Assembly: GCA_013176395.1 (NCBI GenBank) | Contig: JABMLP010000013.1 | Span: forward strand, 930,001 to 994,000 | Origin: Venturia oleaginea | Lineage: Eukaryota > Ascomycota > Dothideomycetes > Venturiales > Venturiaceae | Length of the DNA stretch: 64,000 nucleotides | Direction: 5' to 3' | Part shown: positions 41,938 through 53,542 of the stretch, piece after piece | Layout: each line of letters opens with the position of its first letter | Position numbering within the stretch: position 1 is the stretch's first letter | The notes under the pieces: generated by a model | Databases searched by the model: none | Seen by the model: the letters and a program-made list of their open reading frames with translations, nothing else | Told to the model about the DNA's origin: nothing | Translations under genes and position numbers: made by a program

Positions 41938-44900
41938 AACCCTCCAGACCACAGTACCAGTTGAGCGAAGTGTCGAGTACAGTCTTTACAGCCTGGTCGA
42001 TTGGTGTTAACCCTGGAGCATATCCCTCAATATCTCCCAACGGCATTCGGTCCTCCAAAGCCTTCAGCCTGAGCCCATGTGAAGATGCCCTGCCGAAACG
42101 GTGGCGGGAGAGTCTAGAGAACCCTACGTGCTTCCTTTTTGGCACTACGTAGGAGATCGACTGATCTTGGCCATTTCTTGTGTGGTGGCTGGGAATGTCT
42201 GATCGCAGCGCATTTCAGTGAAGGCACTCTACTCCTAAACTCACGACAGCGACTTTGCCAATGGGTGCGACCAGTCTGGCCAAGTCTCACGGCACTACGA
42301 GGGCATCGTGAGGTACCTGTATCCACTTGCGACAATCGTTGCTTGGGCACCACTCGCGTTCTCCTCAACTATGGAATACCGATGTCGAAAATCTCTGATC
42401 CTTATCCTCATGGATATCCCTTTCAACTCTTTTACTAGTATGATTCGTCCCTGGCCAAGGATCCACTGTTTCGCACGACCACCATCCCCCCTCAAGGATC
42501 TGCAGTCCATCATCGCGAGGTAACCACAAACGAGCTGCGGGTGAGCCGAGGGGACATGGATACCATACCCATAGTACTCGCTCGTTGTCGTGTTGGCGGG
42601 TTCGACCGCTGTGAAACACGTGCGGTACTGCGGGAGTGGCACAATTGCCATCTACGATCGCCTCCATGTGGTTCCATGCCGATGATCGAAGCCAATACTG
42701 CCGATGAGGGATCGTCAACAGCCTTTAGATAGTAACGGACATGGACATACAAGGCGTAAAAGCAGGAGGTCTTCTTTACCACTGACAACGCATATGGAGT
42801 CACCTTGCCACTGCATGATAGGAAATTGATACCTCAAAAGGCCTTCTTCTGAGTCGTTCTCCTCCGTTACTCTCCCATCAATTTGAATCGCTGGGTTGTG
42901 TTGGAGGTCAGTACCAGGATCTCGAGCGGTGCGATCCTTGACTTGCGTGGGCTTGACACCATCGACTCACGCTCACCAGCTCACGCTCACGTTCACCCAG
43001 CCCGCACTTTCCAGAAGGGCTTCTGGCGTTGGAAGTTGGCGGCCCAGCGACCCGACGGCACTTTCGGCACAGGTGTGGTGCAGCGAGCCACGCCCATGTT
43101 TGACAGTGGGCAGCTGACAGTGAAATCCCTCTTCTTCTGCAATACTCCTTAACAACCATCTGCATCAGTGACATGTACACTATGTTGAACAGGCGCAAAA
43201 GTGCAGCGGTTACTGTGTATTCTTGGTGCGGGAGACCCGTCAGATCCCACGACAATCCCAAGGGCCGCGTTGTTGCTTAGTAGACCAGGAGTAGAATGAG
43301 GTCCTACTTTAGGCAGTGCACTACTATTGTTAGAGTCGCCTTCTTCTTACAGTTACAATAATATGGGGAAGGCTGATGAGCGGTGAAAGGATTATTCCCG
43401 AATTCATGGCTCGCCTGATGAGTTGTTTGGTGGAGCAGCCACCAGCGGTGACGTACCCGACGAGTTTTGTTTTTTTGATTCACGATTGTCGCTACGCCTT
43501 GCTGGGCTAATGATTTCCGCCTCCGCAGCATGTAGCACAATGAAATTTGACCGCTTCGACCCCCAACCGATGTTTGTGTCTCTCATCCTGGCTTGGAATC
43601 GTGAGATTGTTATTGGAAGGGGAAATCTACCTGATGTCAATCTTCACGTTTCAGCCTCACTGAGCATCATGATGAATTACATCCCCAGAATGGGTGTTGA
43701 CTGCGGCCAAGGGGTGAAATTCCAAAGCAGTGCATCCAGACACATCGTCGCCATCGCAAATAGCGAGAAAGAAGAACATGCAGACCACAGTCTGCCTAGC
43801 ATCAGTCCCTTCCATCGATGGGTCACCACACTAAGATCAAAGCATCTCTGATTCCGCAGTCGACCGCATTTGATCAAGACATCCCGAACTCTTCAAGCCC
43901 CACCAGCACCAGCATCTTCACCTCCCAGGAGAAAAATAAAAGGACAAAAAAACAACTAAACTCACACCGTACTTCCAAGGATGGCAAAACAAAAGAGTAC
44001 CTAGACCCTCTTAGCATCCAGAACCACTCTACCGGTGTTCTGGTTTACCCATACCACCTTTTCTTCCGTAGTTCCTCCCCTTTTCGTCGAGTTAGGCCAT
44101 GAGTTGATGTTGTGCGAGATGGGCTAGTTACGGACGTAGACATGAATCAGGGGCTGGTGTCCTCTTGTGGTAAGATACGAAAGGCTTCCCGTAGAACTAG
44201 CCATATATAAGATGGCGTAGTCTTTGTTTATGAGAGATGTTGTTCGATGAGGTTTGATTTGAAAATGTGAGATTCGGAACGATATGTTGGGGGGAGGGAA
44301 AGAAGAGAGAGTGTTTACTTTTCGCTCTAATAGTGAGAATGGTCGTGGTTGATGGTATCGAGGGTAAGTGCTCGGGAATGTTAGTATGTTGATTTTGTTT
44401 GCTGTAGCAACGCTAAATTTGGATATATAGACTCGATCATCGTCGAACTGTTACTGGGATAGCCCGGTACCTGACGTTGTTCTCCAAAGAATTTCCTCTT
44501 TTTATTCCAACAGAGGAAATAAGAGACGGCGTATCGTAACTTTTCTAAGGAAAGATGATGAAAACCGTGGACTGATGAAAAATCGTCGTTGTTTGCTGTG
44601 GTCGTAACAATTGCCACCGCTCGACCCACCCTTTTGCTTGTTAAACTGTCCGACCAGCGACCACTCCTCAACGCAACAACGACCTATCACCACCACCCAA
44701 AACTATCCGTCACACCTCCGGTTTGGAAGACACGCTCTTCAGTCGAAATGCTGGGTTGACATTAACTTGAGGCTGTCGGAGGAGAGGCCTCGCCGTATCG
44801 GAAGCGTTCCTAATAACTCAACTTTGTCAAGTTGTTTGCATCATGTTCCAACAGAGGGAAGATTCTATCAATCGCGAATCAGCTACATCTGTAAGCTTTT

Positions 44901-45500
44901 GGTGCATCGTTCTTCTACACAACCCAACATCAACTTGCCATCATAAGGATACTTGTACAGCCATGACAATATGCAATCGGTGTCGAGTTCCGATCTGGTC
45001 TCAGACTTCTTCTTATCGGACAATCTAGATCTAGACAAATGGAATCATGGGACTCCGTTTGATCACGAACAGCTTCTTCTGGACAATCGAAAATGATTCA
45101 TTGGGCCCTCCATTTCAAACCGACACTCGTTCTGTTCAGCAACATCGTTATTTATAAGAGTCGATGTTTTCTCTCTTCTTTAGACACGAGAAAACAGTTG
45201 ACCATTACAGCTCAGCAGGAGCAAAAACAGACTTTGCGACGTGCGAAAAAGTCTAGATTCCAGCTCTTTTCAATCGGTATATCCATTAAACCATGATCGC
45301 AAGACTCATAGAAGCTGCTTTTGGGCACTCAGATCGCAGAAAAGATGAATGCCGATGCCCCGATCGGACAAGAATTATATATAGCAGAAGATTGCTACGT
45401 ACCCCATATATAATTCAGCCACAGCCTGTCTACCACAGACGACTTCACACAGGAAGAACCATTATAAAAGAAAACAATCCCGTCTCATCAATTCTACAAA

Positions 45501-45910
45501 ATGCTCAGGTATACATCCTCTCCACTCATCCTCAAAATCATACAAGTACTTTTGTAGACTTCACCAACTCATCCACTACCCCACCCACCGTGTGCAACCA
45601 CTGGCGCCTCCACTACACCTGCGGCCACCACCAAGACCAACACGGCCAGTACTGCATAAGGTTCTAAGACCAACTCATGCGCATACAAAAGCCACGCCGA
45701 TGCAACCAGTCCAGATACCACATCCCTTTTCGATCTTCATGCGAGCCTAGACCGTACAATTCGAAGAAATTATGTCCGAGTTGCGAGTATCAGCAGGTCG
45801 GACACCCGGATTGGACTCGCAAGTGGTATCAAGGCCGTAATCCACATGCGCGGTGGGTTGGTTCTGGGGGGTTAGTGATGAGTTGGTTATGTGTTGCTGT
45901 TCGTCTGTGA
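45501..45910 (+). pseudogene. Possible small Cys/His-rich protein gene, interrupted by one stop
   Basis: ATG at 45501 (MLS), a possible 38-nt intron (45509-45546), then TFVDFTNSSTTPPTVCNHWR and LHYTCGHHQDQHGQYC to a TAA at 45665-45667. The same frame continues to 45,910 with MRIQKPRRCNQSRYHIPFRS and KLCPSCEYQQVGHPDWTRKW. The pattern W-x3-Y-x-C-G-H ... C ... C-P-S-C is common in fungal small Cys-rich proteins of unknown function. Continuity of Cys/His content across the stop suggests one gene. The TAA is one C-to-T change from CAA. Two TATA-like boxes lie about 95-125 bp upstream. Alternatively the gene ends at 45,667. Confidence 0.35.
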
Positions 45911-47175
45911 GAAGGGAGGTTGTTATGATTTTTTTTGCTTTTTTTGCGTTTACGGCTGGTATTTTGGTTGGAATCGAGACATGTGTTGGATTCGCGGTAG
46001 GAAGGAACTTTGGGTGGCTTTTACGTTCGATTTGTCGTGGGAGACTAAAGTGTAGAACTGCAATGGGGAGTGATGAAGTGATGAAAAAGGGTGGAGAAGC
46101 GGGCATAGTGAGAGTATTGGAACCACAACATAGATGATTGATGAAATTAATGTTTACTTTAAAACCAGTTTAGCAAGGAATGGCCACGAAGCATTTGAAG
46201 TCCATTTGTAGCAATACTCCGTTCATAAGATACCTACCTCCATACCAGTCTTCTTGAATACATTGTTCACACCTTCATCACTGCATACCTCCATGAATCA
46301 TCAGAGCTTAGGAACCATCACCCTACTGAGTTTATCGTGCAAATCACCCTCACCCAGCTTCAACCTGTCCCACCAAAACTACAATGTTAATAAATTCACA
46401 CCTCTAACGGGTATCAAAAAGCTTTCTACCGCTCATCCAATATTCACGTCACGAAATCGTACTTTGCGAGCCACGAAAATATGCTGAGCGGCATCAAAGA
46501 GCCCCTTACATGTCACATCGTTCTCGTTTGCATTTTCCGAACCGGTTTGGTCTACAAAGGTTCCTTCGTGCCGGACAACAACAACTACCCATAGACCTAA
46601 TTCCCAAACCATCCGCTTTCCGAGAAATCCACATGCCCAAATTGCGAATCGCTGTCGAAGTTCTAACCATACATCTTCCGGGAACTATTGGGCCATGTGG
46701 CAAACACATCACAGCAGAAGCTTTTCGAAGGTGGTTCTCATGATTCTCGGCCGGTTGACGACAATCCCGAATCCACGAGCCCGAGAAACAGCAGCTCGGA
46801 TGCGGCCCGCTGTCCGGGAACAGAGAAGTGGGAAGCTGGAGGCCGGTCTCCTCGCGTAACTGTAGTTCTATCTGTGCGCAGACATATAGACTTTCCGCAG
46901 CCGCGACAACCATAGTCTTTAGCTGGACAACGAGTATCGTCCTTGTGGGTTTGGTACGTGTACACAAGCAGGGCCGAGGGCCTTGGGATCGAATCCGGAC
47001 GGCTGCATGACATGATGTTAAAGTCATCATCAAGGTTCCAATTAGTGGTGCCGGATGGAGGAGATTGGGATCCGAAGTTACCCTTCAGATCAGTCTTGTA
47101 AATGTTATCAATCCAATCTTGGTTTTCCTACAAACATGAAGGTAGTCTCTGGGATTTTGTTCTCTGCGAACCGGT
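45911..47175. other. Intergenic, no gene supported
   Basis: A 175-codon minus ORF (46,506-47,033) and several plus ORFs overlap. Their composition is Arg/Cys/Ser-rich with no domain, so none is called. Confidence 0.45.
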
Positions 47176-48132
47176 TCACAGGATGTCCCACACGGCAGAA
47201 GCCTTGACGCAAACTTTGCCTTCCATGTTTTCGATGGTGCCGTTGACTTCGTATTTTTTATTCAATTGATGGGTGATGGAACTTCTTTCGTCTCGTTGTT
47301 TCTTGGTGAGGTCCATCTCAGGTGGAAGTGATGTCTCTGCCGAGCTATCCATGTCTGCCATTTGGGCACGCATGATGTAGATAGAATTCGGGGTGATGGG
47401 GCGCAAGTATGTCAAACTGAGGGACGAAGGATCAGGAGTGGTCGAATCTCCTAGATGATTCAGTCAGCGCAACAAATGTACGATAGAATGTATGGAGGAA
47501 TCTATACCTTTGACGATACCTCCAAGTTGCCTCACGCAGTTCACAGCTTTACCTAAGCCCTCGATGAAGAATGTCGCAGTAGAGCCTCCATGCGCCACAC
47601 CAGGCCATCCAGCCAAAGCACCTCCGTACCAGATGATCATTACAATCTCCTTGGTAGCCGGTTGCCAGAAAGCACGTTGTATGCCCATCTTGCCGAATCC
47701 CAGCATACCATTTAGCATAGTATTACTGCGATCGTAATGGACAATCAACTCTATCCATTCCTCGTCTTCGTCATTGTTCCCAGACACGGTCTCTTCATCA
47801 GATATTGCCTTCCCTCGGCGCAATTTCTTGACAAGCGGTAAATTGTCAATTTCATTGGCCAGCTGTCCCAGTAGTCTCGCATCTGCGTCTGAGCCAGCTT
47901 GTGGAAATGAAGGAGGCCTGATGATAGCTGTGACAAAGGTTCCAAGCAGAGCTCCTGCGGCGATAAATGCGACGCCAATAATGTACGGTTGAGCTGATGC
48001 TCGTTTCGGTGCCGTTGCGGTTGTGGACGCGAATCGAGATGGAATGGCGCGGGGGAGGATGGGAGAGCGAGCATGGCTGATTTTTGGATGACAGAGAGCG
48101 GAAGCCCTCAATTGAGAGCGTAGATGTAACAT
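47176..48132 (-). CDS. Mitochondrial hot-dog-fold thioesterase-like protein
   Basis: Exons 48132-47508 and 47450-47176 (57-nt intron) give about 299 residues. The start MLHLRSQLRASALCHPKISH is rich in Arg, Ser, Ala and His and is followed by SRFASTTA, a typical mitochondrial presequence. An upstream in-frame ATG at 48219 would put 29 residues in front of it and is less likely. A membrane helix follows (YIIGVAFIAAGALLGTFVTA). The C-terminal half has the PaaI/4HBT hot-dog pattern: WPGVAHGGSTATFFIEGLGK, then SLSLTYLRPITPNSIYIM and KVCVKASAVW. The HGG-x2-A turn is the substrate-binding segment of this fold. It resembles the Fmp10/UPF0644 group of fungal mitochondrial proteins. Substrate unknown. 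It is divergently arranged with the importin gene. Confidence 0.75.
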
Positions 48133-48288
48133 TGAAGGGGTGGATGTGGGCGGAATAGATTTGAGGGTTCGATTGATATAAAACTGGTATACTGGACTCT
48201 CAGCTTCAAGGCCAATCACGAGACGCCACTGCTAGTATCATCAACTTCGTGACGGCGTAAATTTCTGGCAACAACACAACGCCTCAGT
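48133..48288. promoter_or_regulatory. Compact bidirectional promoter
   Basis: 156 bp separate the starts of the thioesterase-like and importin genes. A TATA-like ATATAAAA lies at about 48,176. Both genes must be initiated from this space. Confidence 0.5.
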
Positions 48289-51200
48289 ATGGACGTCGAA
48301 CCCGTCTATATCGAGCTCCCCGGCGAGGCAAACCCCCTCAATCGAGAAGCCCTCATTCGAAATCTCGTACTAGGCACAGGAAGGGCAGCGAACACGCAAG
48401 AGCTACAAACAGCCACCAAACAGCTCGAGAAATGGCAAGCCCAGAGTGAATTCTACCTACAGCTGCAGTCTGTATTCGTCGATCAAGGTCTGCCATTCGA
48501 GGTGCGCTATCTAGCCGTTCTTCAGCTCCTCAATGCCATCACAAACAAGCAAGCATGGGGCAAGAGTAGAGCCCAAGGCGTCAACGATCAAGACAAGAAC
48601 AAGATTCGATCTCAGTTGCTCGTCTCTACATACCGCGAACCGGATGAACGATTGGCACGCCAGAACGCACTCATCATAGCAAAAGTCGTTCGTCAAGATT
48701 TCCCTCACGATTGGCCGAATGTCTTCGACCATCTCGAAGCGACAATCAATGGCCATTTCGACGCCAGCAACTCAATTCATCTGCTTCAAATGCGAAGAGC
48801 TCTTGAGATACTGCAAGCCGTGGTGAAGGAATTATCAAAAGCCTCTCTCAAGTTATCCATCATTCGCTCCAAAGCGCCCTCTCTCCTCCCACCCCTTGTT
48901 TCCATTTTCAACTCATGCTCACAGCCTTTGGCCAATCAGCCTTGTGACTCCTTCACCATTGACGATGCAAACGCCATCGCTCTTCTGCTACCATGCACTG
49001 GCATAATACGACGACTGCTCGTGAAAGGCTTTGAACGACCTCACCGCGAAGGAACGAGCGTGCAAGCATGGGCTGCACTCCAAGCGTTCTGGGCGTTGCG
49101 AGTCCGACTACCCTACCCTGCTGGGAATGGTGAGGTGAACAGCAGCAAAAAAATGCTAGAAAAATGCATACTCCAAATTACAAAATTACAGCTGGAAATG
49201 GCCGAAGACCGCCCGGCATCAGTGGTTCTATTCCAAGATGCGTGGCGAATACCGTTAGAATATACAGGCTTGGCCGAGCGGTTCGCGCAGACGTATGGTG
49301 TCAGTACCCCAGACGAACTGCAGATCGGAACACATGGCGATGCAGCAGAAGATGGAACACCCTTCATGGAGAAGTTTGCTCTGAAAGGCGTGCTGATCAT
49401 CCGCGCGTGCTTGAGGGTTGTGTCAAATCCCAGATCGATCAAAGCCCGCACTGATCAAGATAAAGCAGAGCAAGTACAGGTGGTGCAAGTCTTGCAAGAG
49501 AACGTCTTCACATCAACGTATACGCAAAACTGTCTTGAGCTCATTATCAGTCGGTATTTCGTATTTAGACCCTCTGATCTCCGTCGGTGGGCAGAAGAGC
49601 CAGATGAGTGGGAGGCTGCAGAAGGTGGAGACGCTGAGGGCTATCGCTACTCAATCCGCCTTGCAACCGAGAAACTCTTCCTAGACCTTGCGAACAAATA
49701 CACAGAATCTGTAGTCCCGACAATTCTTGGCCTGGTGCGCAGAGCAGCAGAGTCTCCACTCGATGTTATGCATAAAGAGTCAATATACACCGCACTTGGA
49801 CTTGCAGCCGACCGGATCCATGTGTACTGTCAACGTCACCAACCTCAAGCTGAGTCGCCTTACAACTTCAATGACACGCTCCCATCACTTGTTAAAGATT
49901 TGCAGAATTGCGATCCAAGCTATCGATTGATCCGGCGACGCATCGCAATTTTGCTTGGAAAGTGGTGTCATATCCAAGTGTCGGAAGAGAATCGCCCGCT
50001 GATGTATCAAATTTTCCAACATTTGCTCGACAAGAACGATGCGCTGAATGATCTCGTTGTTCGGGTCACTGCTGGTCGCCAGCTGAAAGAAGTCGCGTCT
50101 GATTGGGAATTCAAGGCTGATGGATTTCTTCCTTATGCGTCTGACACTCTTTCGCGCGTCATGAATCTGATCGCTGAGGTAGAACTACCGGAAACGAAAA
50201 TGGGTCTACTGGAGACTGTTAGCGTCCTTGTTGAGCAAATGGAAGCGCATATTTCACCCTTTGCCGATCGCATAGTCTCCATTTTGCCTGCATTGTGGGA
50301 CGAGACTGGTGAGGAAACGCTTCGAAAACAGGTCATCGTCACTTTGTTAAGCAATCTCTTCAAAAGTATGGGCTCTGCAAGTGGACAGTACCAGAGCTTT
50401 GCGCTGTTCATCATCAAGGCTGTGGCCGGTTCGGGAACGTCAGCAACGTCCACTTTGCCGGCAATGGAGAAGGCTGCTTTGCTACCTGAGACACTCGAAC
50501 TGTGGAAAGCCGTCTTGGACAATACGCCTAATACCACAGTTGACCGCCTCCAACCTGACTTGCTCGAGTTGCTTAGAACAAGCTTGATACCAACGCTTGA
50601 GATGGGCTCGGAAGACACCCAGGCTGCTCTCGAAATCACTTCTGCTTATCTCTTGCTAATACCCCAAGAATTCCTCTCCGAGCAAACTTTCGTTGTGGAA
50701 GTCCTCAAAACACAGGCAAATGATCTACGAACACTGAGACCGGAAGCTAGCTACCAAGTCTTCGAAGTCGTTGAGCTCCTTGTTCGTGCTGCAGATAACC
50801 TAGCGGGTCCAGCAGGTGTTCAGTCTGTTGCCCGTGCAATGGTCGATGCAGGCTTCTTCCGCGAGCTCATCATGGGTCTGCGAGAGTCTTGGGAGGCTCA
50901 CCAGACTAGTGGTCCTAAAGCATCCGTGAGCAATGTTCAGGGCCAAGTGGAAACTGACTTCTTCGTCATCCTGGCACGAGTCCTTTATGCAAGCCCAGAG
51001 GTATTCACGGAACTCATTGGGACCTTTACTGGAAACACCGAGGAAGTGATGAAGTGGCTGCTCGAAGAATGGTTCTCGCACGCCCAAGACTTGGTCACTT
51101 CTCCAGAACGCCACAAACTCATGACGATGGCGCTATCTCGCTTGTTGACTCTCAATCAGCCATATATGCTTAGCCGGCTTCAACAAATGATGGATCTTTG

Positions 51201-51480
51201 GATAAGCGTGATAGAGAGCTTGACGGAGGGTAACGATGACAAGAGCGTGGATAGCCTGGTATATCCACCGCCAGTGGCTCCGGTAGATGGAGCATCGGCT
51301 GGTGCTGCGAGGAAGGCGGTGTTACAGGATCCAGTACACCAGGTCAATCTGAAGGAGTTGGTCCGGCACGTTATCTCCGGTTTGGTCGAACATTGGGGTG
51401 CTGAGCGATTCCAGCAAGAGTGGCTGGTCAATGTGGACAAGGAGATCATTGAGCAATTTGGCAAGCTAGGCGTAGCATGA
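48289..51480 (+). CDS. Importin-beta family karyopherin, Kap120/importin-11 type
   Basis: Intronless, 1,063 residues, near the ~1,030 of yeast Kap120. A nuclear transport receptor that binds Ran-GTP and cargo at the pore; Kap120 is linked to pre-60S ribosome export and import of some factors. The N-terminal importin-beta domain reads ATKQLEKWQAQSEFYLQLQS ... VRYLAVLQLLNAI, then RLARQNALIIAKVVRQDFPH with DWP, the usual end of HEAT repeats 1-3. The middle contains RRRIAILLGKWCHIQVSEEN, VVRVTAGRQLKEVASDWEFK, FLPYASDTLSRVMNLI and ILPALWDETGEETLRKQVIV, which line up with the central HEAT repeats of importin-11. The ATG at 48289 is the first in frame after the divergent promoter. The subfamily call rests on length and the central block. 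Confidence 0.9.
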   Translation: MDVEPVYIELPGEANPLNREALIRNLVLGTGRAANTQELQTATKQLEKWQAQSEFYLQLQSVFVDQGLPFEVRYLAVLQLLNAITNKQAWGKSRAQGVNDQDKNKIRSQLLVSTYREPDERLARQNALIIAKVVRQDFPHDWPNVFDHLEATINGHFDASNSIHLLQMRRALEILQAVVKELSKASLKLSIIRSKAPSLLPPLVSIFNSCSQPLANQPCDSFTIDDANAIALLLPCTGIIRRLLVKGFERPHREGTSVQAWAALQAFWALRVRLPYPAGNGEVNSSKKMLEKCILQITKLQLEMAEDRPASVVLFQDAWRIPLEYTGLAERFAQTYGVSTPDELQIGTHGDAAEDGTPFMEKFALKGVLIIRACLRVVSNPRSIKARTDQDKAEQVQVVQVLQENVFTSTYTQNCLELIISRYFVFRPSDLRRWAEEPDEWEAAEGGDAEGYRYSIRLATEKLFLDLANKYTESVVPTILGLVRRAAESPLDVMHKESIYTALGLAADRIHVYCQRHQPQAESPYNFNDTLPSLVKDLQNCDPSYRLIRRRIAILLGKWCHIQVSEENRPLMYQIFQHLLDKNDALNDLVVRVTAGRQLKEVASDWEFKADGFLPYASDTLSRVMNLIAEVELPETKMGLLETVSVLVEQMEAHISPFADRIVSILPALWDETGEETLRKQVIVTLLSNLFKSMGSASGQYQSFALFIIKAVAGSGTSATSTLPAMEKAALLPETLELWKAVLDNTPNTTVDRLQPDLLELLRTSLIPTLEMGSEDTQAALEITSAYLLLIPQEFLSEQTFVVEVLKTQANDLRTLRPEASYQVFEVVELLVRAADNLAGPAGVQSVARAMVDAGFFRELIMGLRESWEAHQTSGPKASVSNVQGQVETDFFVILARVLYASPEVFTELIGTFTGNTEEVMKWLLEEWFSHAQDLVTSPERHKLMTMALSRLLTLNQPYMLSRLQQMMDLWISVIESLTEGNDDKSVDSLVYPPPVAPVDGASAGAARKAVLQDPVHQVNLKELVRHVISGLVEHWGAERFQQEWLVNVDKEIIEQFGKLGVA

Positions 51481-51846
51481 TAGCATGATAACATTGGCTT
51501 GGGATGGTTATCGGGTATCTCTGGCATTAGTGAGCCCTGATAATCCTCGTTGCGGCTGCTAATTACAGTTACATGGATCCATGGATGCATTCCAATATTC
51601 ATCATTTCTTAGATCACGTTGCCAGATGATATCACCAATTGCCAGCGAGAACTTCCATCACTCTTCCGCCGCAACTCAAGTCTCGCAGTGTAACGATCCG
51701 TTCTGTGTCACAGATATCTCAGAACCCTACTACGAAAGCACCGATGTGTTGCTCCGCTTTTCTTTCTTCAAGCAACAGCAAACGTTATCAGAAACACTTT
51801 CAATCATATCACTAAATACAACAATCTCAATTACGCCATCCACACA
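51481..51846. other. Intergenic
   Basis: Importin 3' region and the leader of the next gene. The A/C-rich stretch before 51,847 fits a 5' UTR. Confidence 0.4.
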
Positions 51847-53001
51847 ATGTCAGCAATAACCCACGATAACAGCGATGCCGAACGCCCTCAATTGAACAAT
51901 GACTCAGTGTCATACCCTGCCGATGGGGACACCAAAGGCTCATCAGCTGCTGGTGACGACGCCAAAGACCCACATCTTGACTTGAATAATGAAAATCTTC
52001 TCGGCAAGCTCGTAGAAAGGACGTGGAAAATTATGGCCATCGTAAAGCATCGGTCGGAAAGTTTTTTCCATAAACGTGACCCTGTCTACTTCACTCCCAA
52101 CATCACACAACAGGCGGTGGAGTTATCTTTTCGCACACTCTCTGCACTGAAGAAGACAGAGTATGATAGAAGCCAAGAATATAGTACGAGTAGGTATATG
52201 GTTAAGATAGAGAGCGAAGGGATCGGACCATTAACAGTCCTCCAACGCCTACCGTGTAGATTACGCTCAGGACAGATCCGAGAGGCTTTTTCACCCTAGA
52301 GAGTTGGGTTTTTGCGATTGTAAATAGTCATTGTGGACACACGGCACAGAAGCCATTACATACCACGTTAAATCTTATTATTATTATAATACTGGATTTT
52401 CTCCGTCTCGACATACAACTAAGAATCTCGGCCCTACAGACACACAATGTTGAAGAAAGGACATCATCTGTAGATGAAGAGGACCGAGAAAAACAACGGC
52501 CCCATGTAGACACATCAGAATACGGCGAGGATGAGCCTGTACAACGTGGATTGTATGCCCTCATGCGCGAGCTTCGCTCACGGTCAATGACACCAGGACA
52601 GACGGAGAAGCCCATGAACAAGCAGGCCTTGGCATACTGATGGATAGATCAAATCTTTATCGGCCGAAACACAAGATCACGAAGAAGAAGAGTTTGTCGA
52701 ACAACTAGCTAAGGTCATGCTTGAAAAAGCATCTTCTGCCATACTGGCTGAACAAGAACCAAAGAAGATGCAATTGGCATGGATTGTGCTGGAAAAGAGA
52801 ATGAAGGAGTTTTTGAAGGAGTATCGGCATGAAGGCTATTGGCGCCCTGACGATGCTACGGCTGCGGAAGAGGAAAGTGTCATTGAGTTGTGTGATCGGG
52901 AGCCTGGTACTTATCTTATTTGGCTGCCGGTAGATGCCAGGGAGGAGCATTTGAAGGACGAGGACGAGGATACGAAGAGGAGTTTGCCTAAAATACTTTG
53001 A
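51847..53001 (+). CDS. Hypothetical multi-exon protein, structure unresolved
   Basis: Starts MSAITHDNSDAERPQLNNDS; the first frame is open to 52,299 (150 codons). Two further coding-like pieces follow: about 52,448-52,641 (NVEERTSSVDEEDREKQRPH ... RGLYALMRELRSRSMTPGQ) and about 52,660-53,001 (EEEEFVEQLAKVMLEKASSA, FLKEYRHEGYWRPDDATAAE, VIELCDREPGTYLIWLP). A plausible intron joins the last two (gtcaatga near 52,587, a ctgat branch site, acceptor atag near 52,647). The junction of the first two is not obvious. All three pieces are acidic and hydrophilic. I do not recognise the family. It could also be a gene broken by mutation. Confidence 0.4.
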
Positions 53002-53542
53002 GATGCGCTGGAGGTGATTAACGAAGAGTTCTCATGATTCCCCCAATCCTATTGCAGCCTCGAGATATGTGTAATCAAAAGAGTCTTGAGAGAATTTGTG
53101 TCGGGGGTCCGGTTCTAGCCGTGACTGAATTGACTGTCATTACTTGGGGAGATGGGGACACAGGACCCTTTCCCAGCCAGTTGTTATCTGGTGACAACAC
53201 GCTCATATTTCCACCATCTTCCAGCACTTTGATTATTCTAATCAGACGATGGACTCAGTTTAGTCAGGGCAGGGATCCCAAACTGTTTAGACAGATGCTC
53301 AGCGAAATAATTTTTCATGGGTTGTCATTTGTCATGGATTCTTTATTAGAATCGCTTATGTTTGTCTAGGCGGTGAAAGCAAACTCACCACGGCTTTTTC
53401 GATACAAAAGATCTGTCTGGTATCATATTTGAACCGCAACTGCTCCTGTTCATCATTCTTCGACTTTCCGCAGTTCCAGGGGCCCATCTCCCTCCTATCT
53501 ACAAGCTCAGATCATTCTCGACTCGCTACCTGAAGAATCGAG
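53002..53542. other. Intergenic, no gene seen
   Basis: A 111-codon plus frame (53,034-53,369) has no recognisable feature. The last part is the leader of the next gene. Confidence 0.4.

Larger units (their letters stand above)
37782..45500. other. 7.7-kb gene-poor stretch upstream of the C2H2 gene
   Basis: Many ORFs of 60-145 codons overlap on both strands; none shows a domain, a codon bias or splice sites that join frames. It contains the 23-bp minisatellite (39,321-39,512) and a hairpin (41,822-41,937). The part next to 37,781 is the likely promoter of the C2H2 gene. Long leader exons or non-coding RNAs could lie here but cannot be shown from sequence alone. Confidence 0.55.

Noticed and set aside
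42295..43261. ORFs of 97-118 codons on both strands
   Set aside because: Overlap each other in sense and antisense with no recognisable protein features.
43423..43851. 142-codon plus ORF
   Set aside because: No domain, no promoter-like context, and a minus ORF covers the same bases.
46506..47033. 175-codon minus ORF
   Set aside because: Composition (Arg, Cys, Ser, Pro) and lack of any motif suggest a chance frame; a plus frame overlaps it.
51615..51660. TTGCCAG/ATTGCCAGC near 51,620-51,650 as a palindrome copy
   Set aside because: Both sites point the same way and no outer arms are present.
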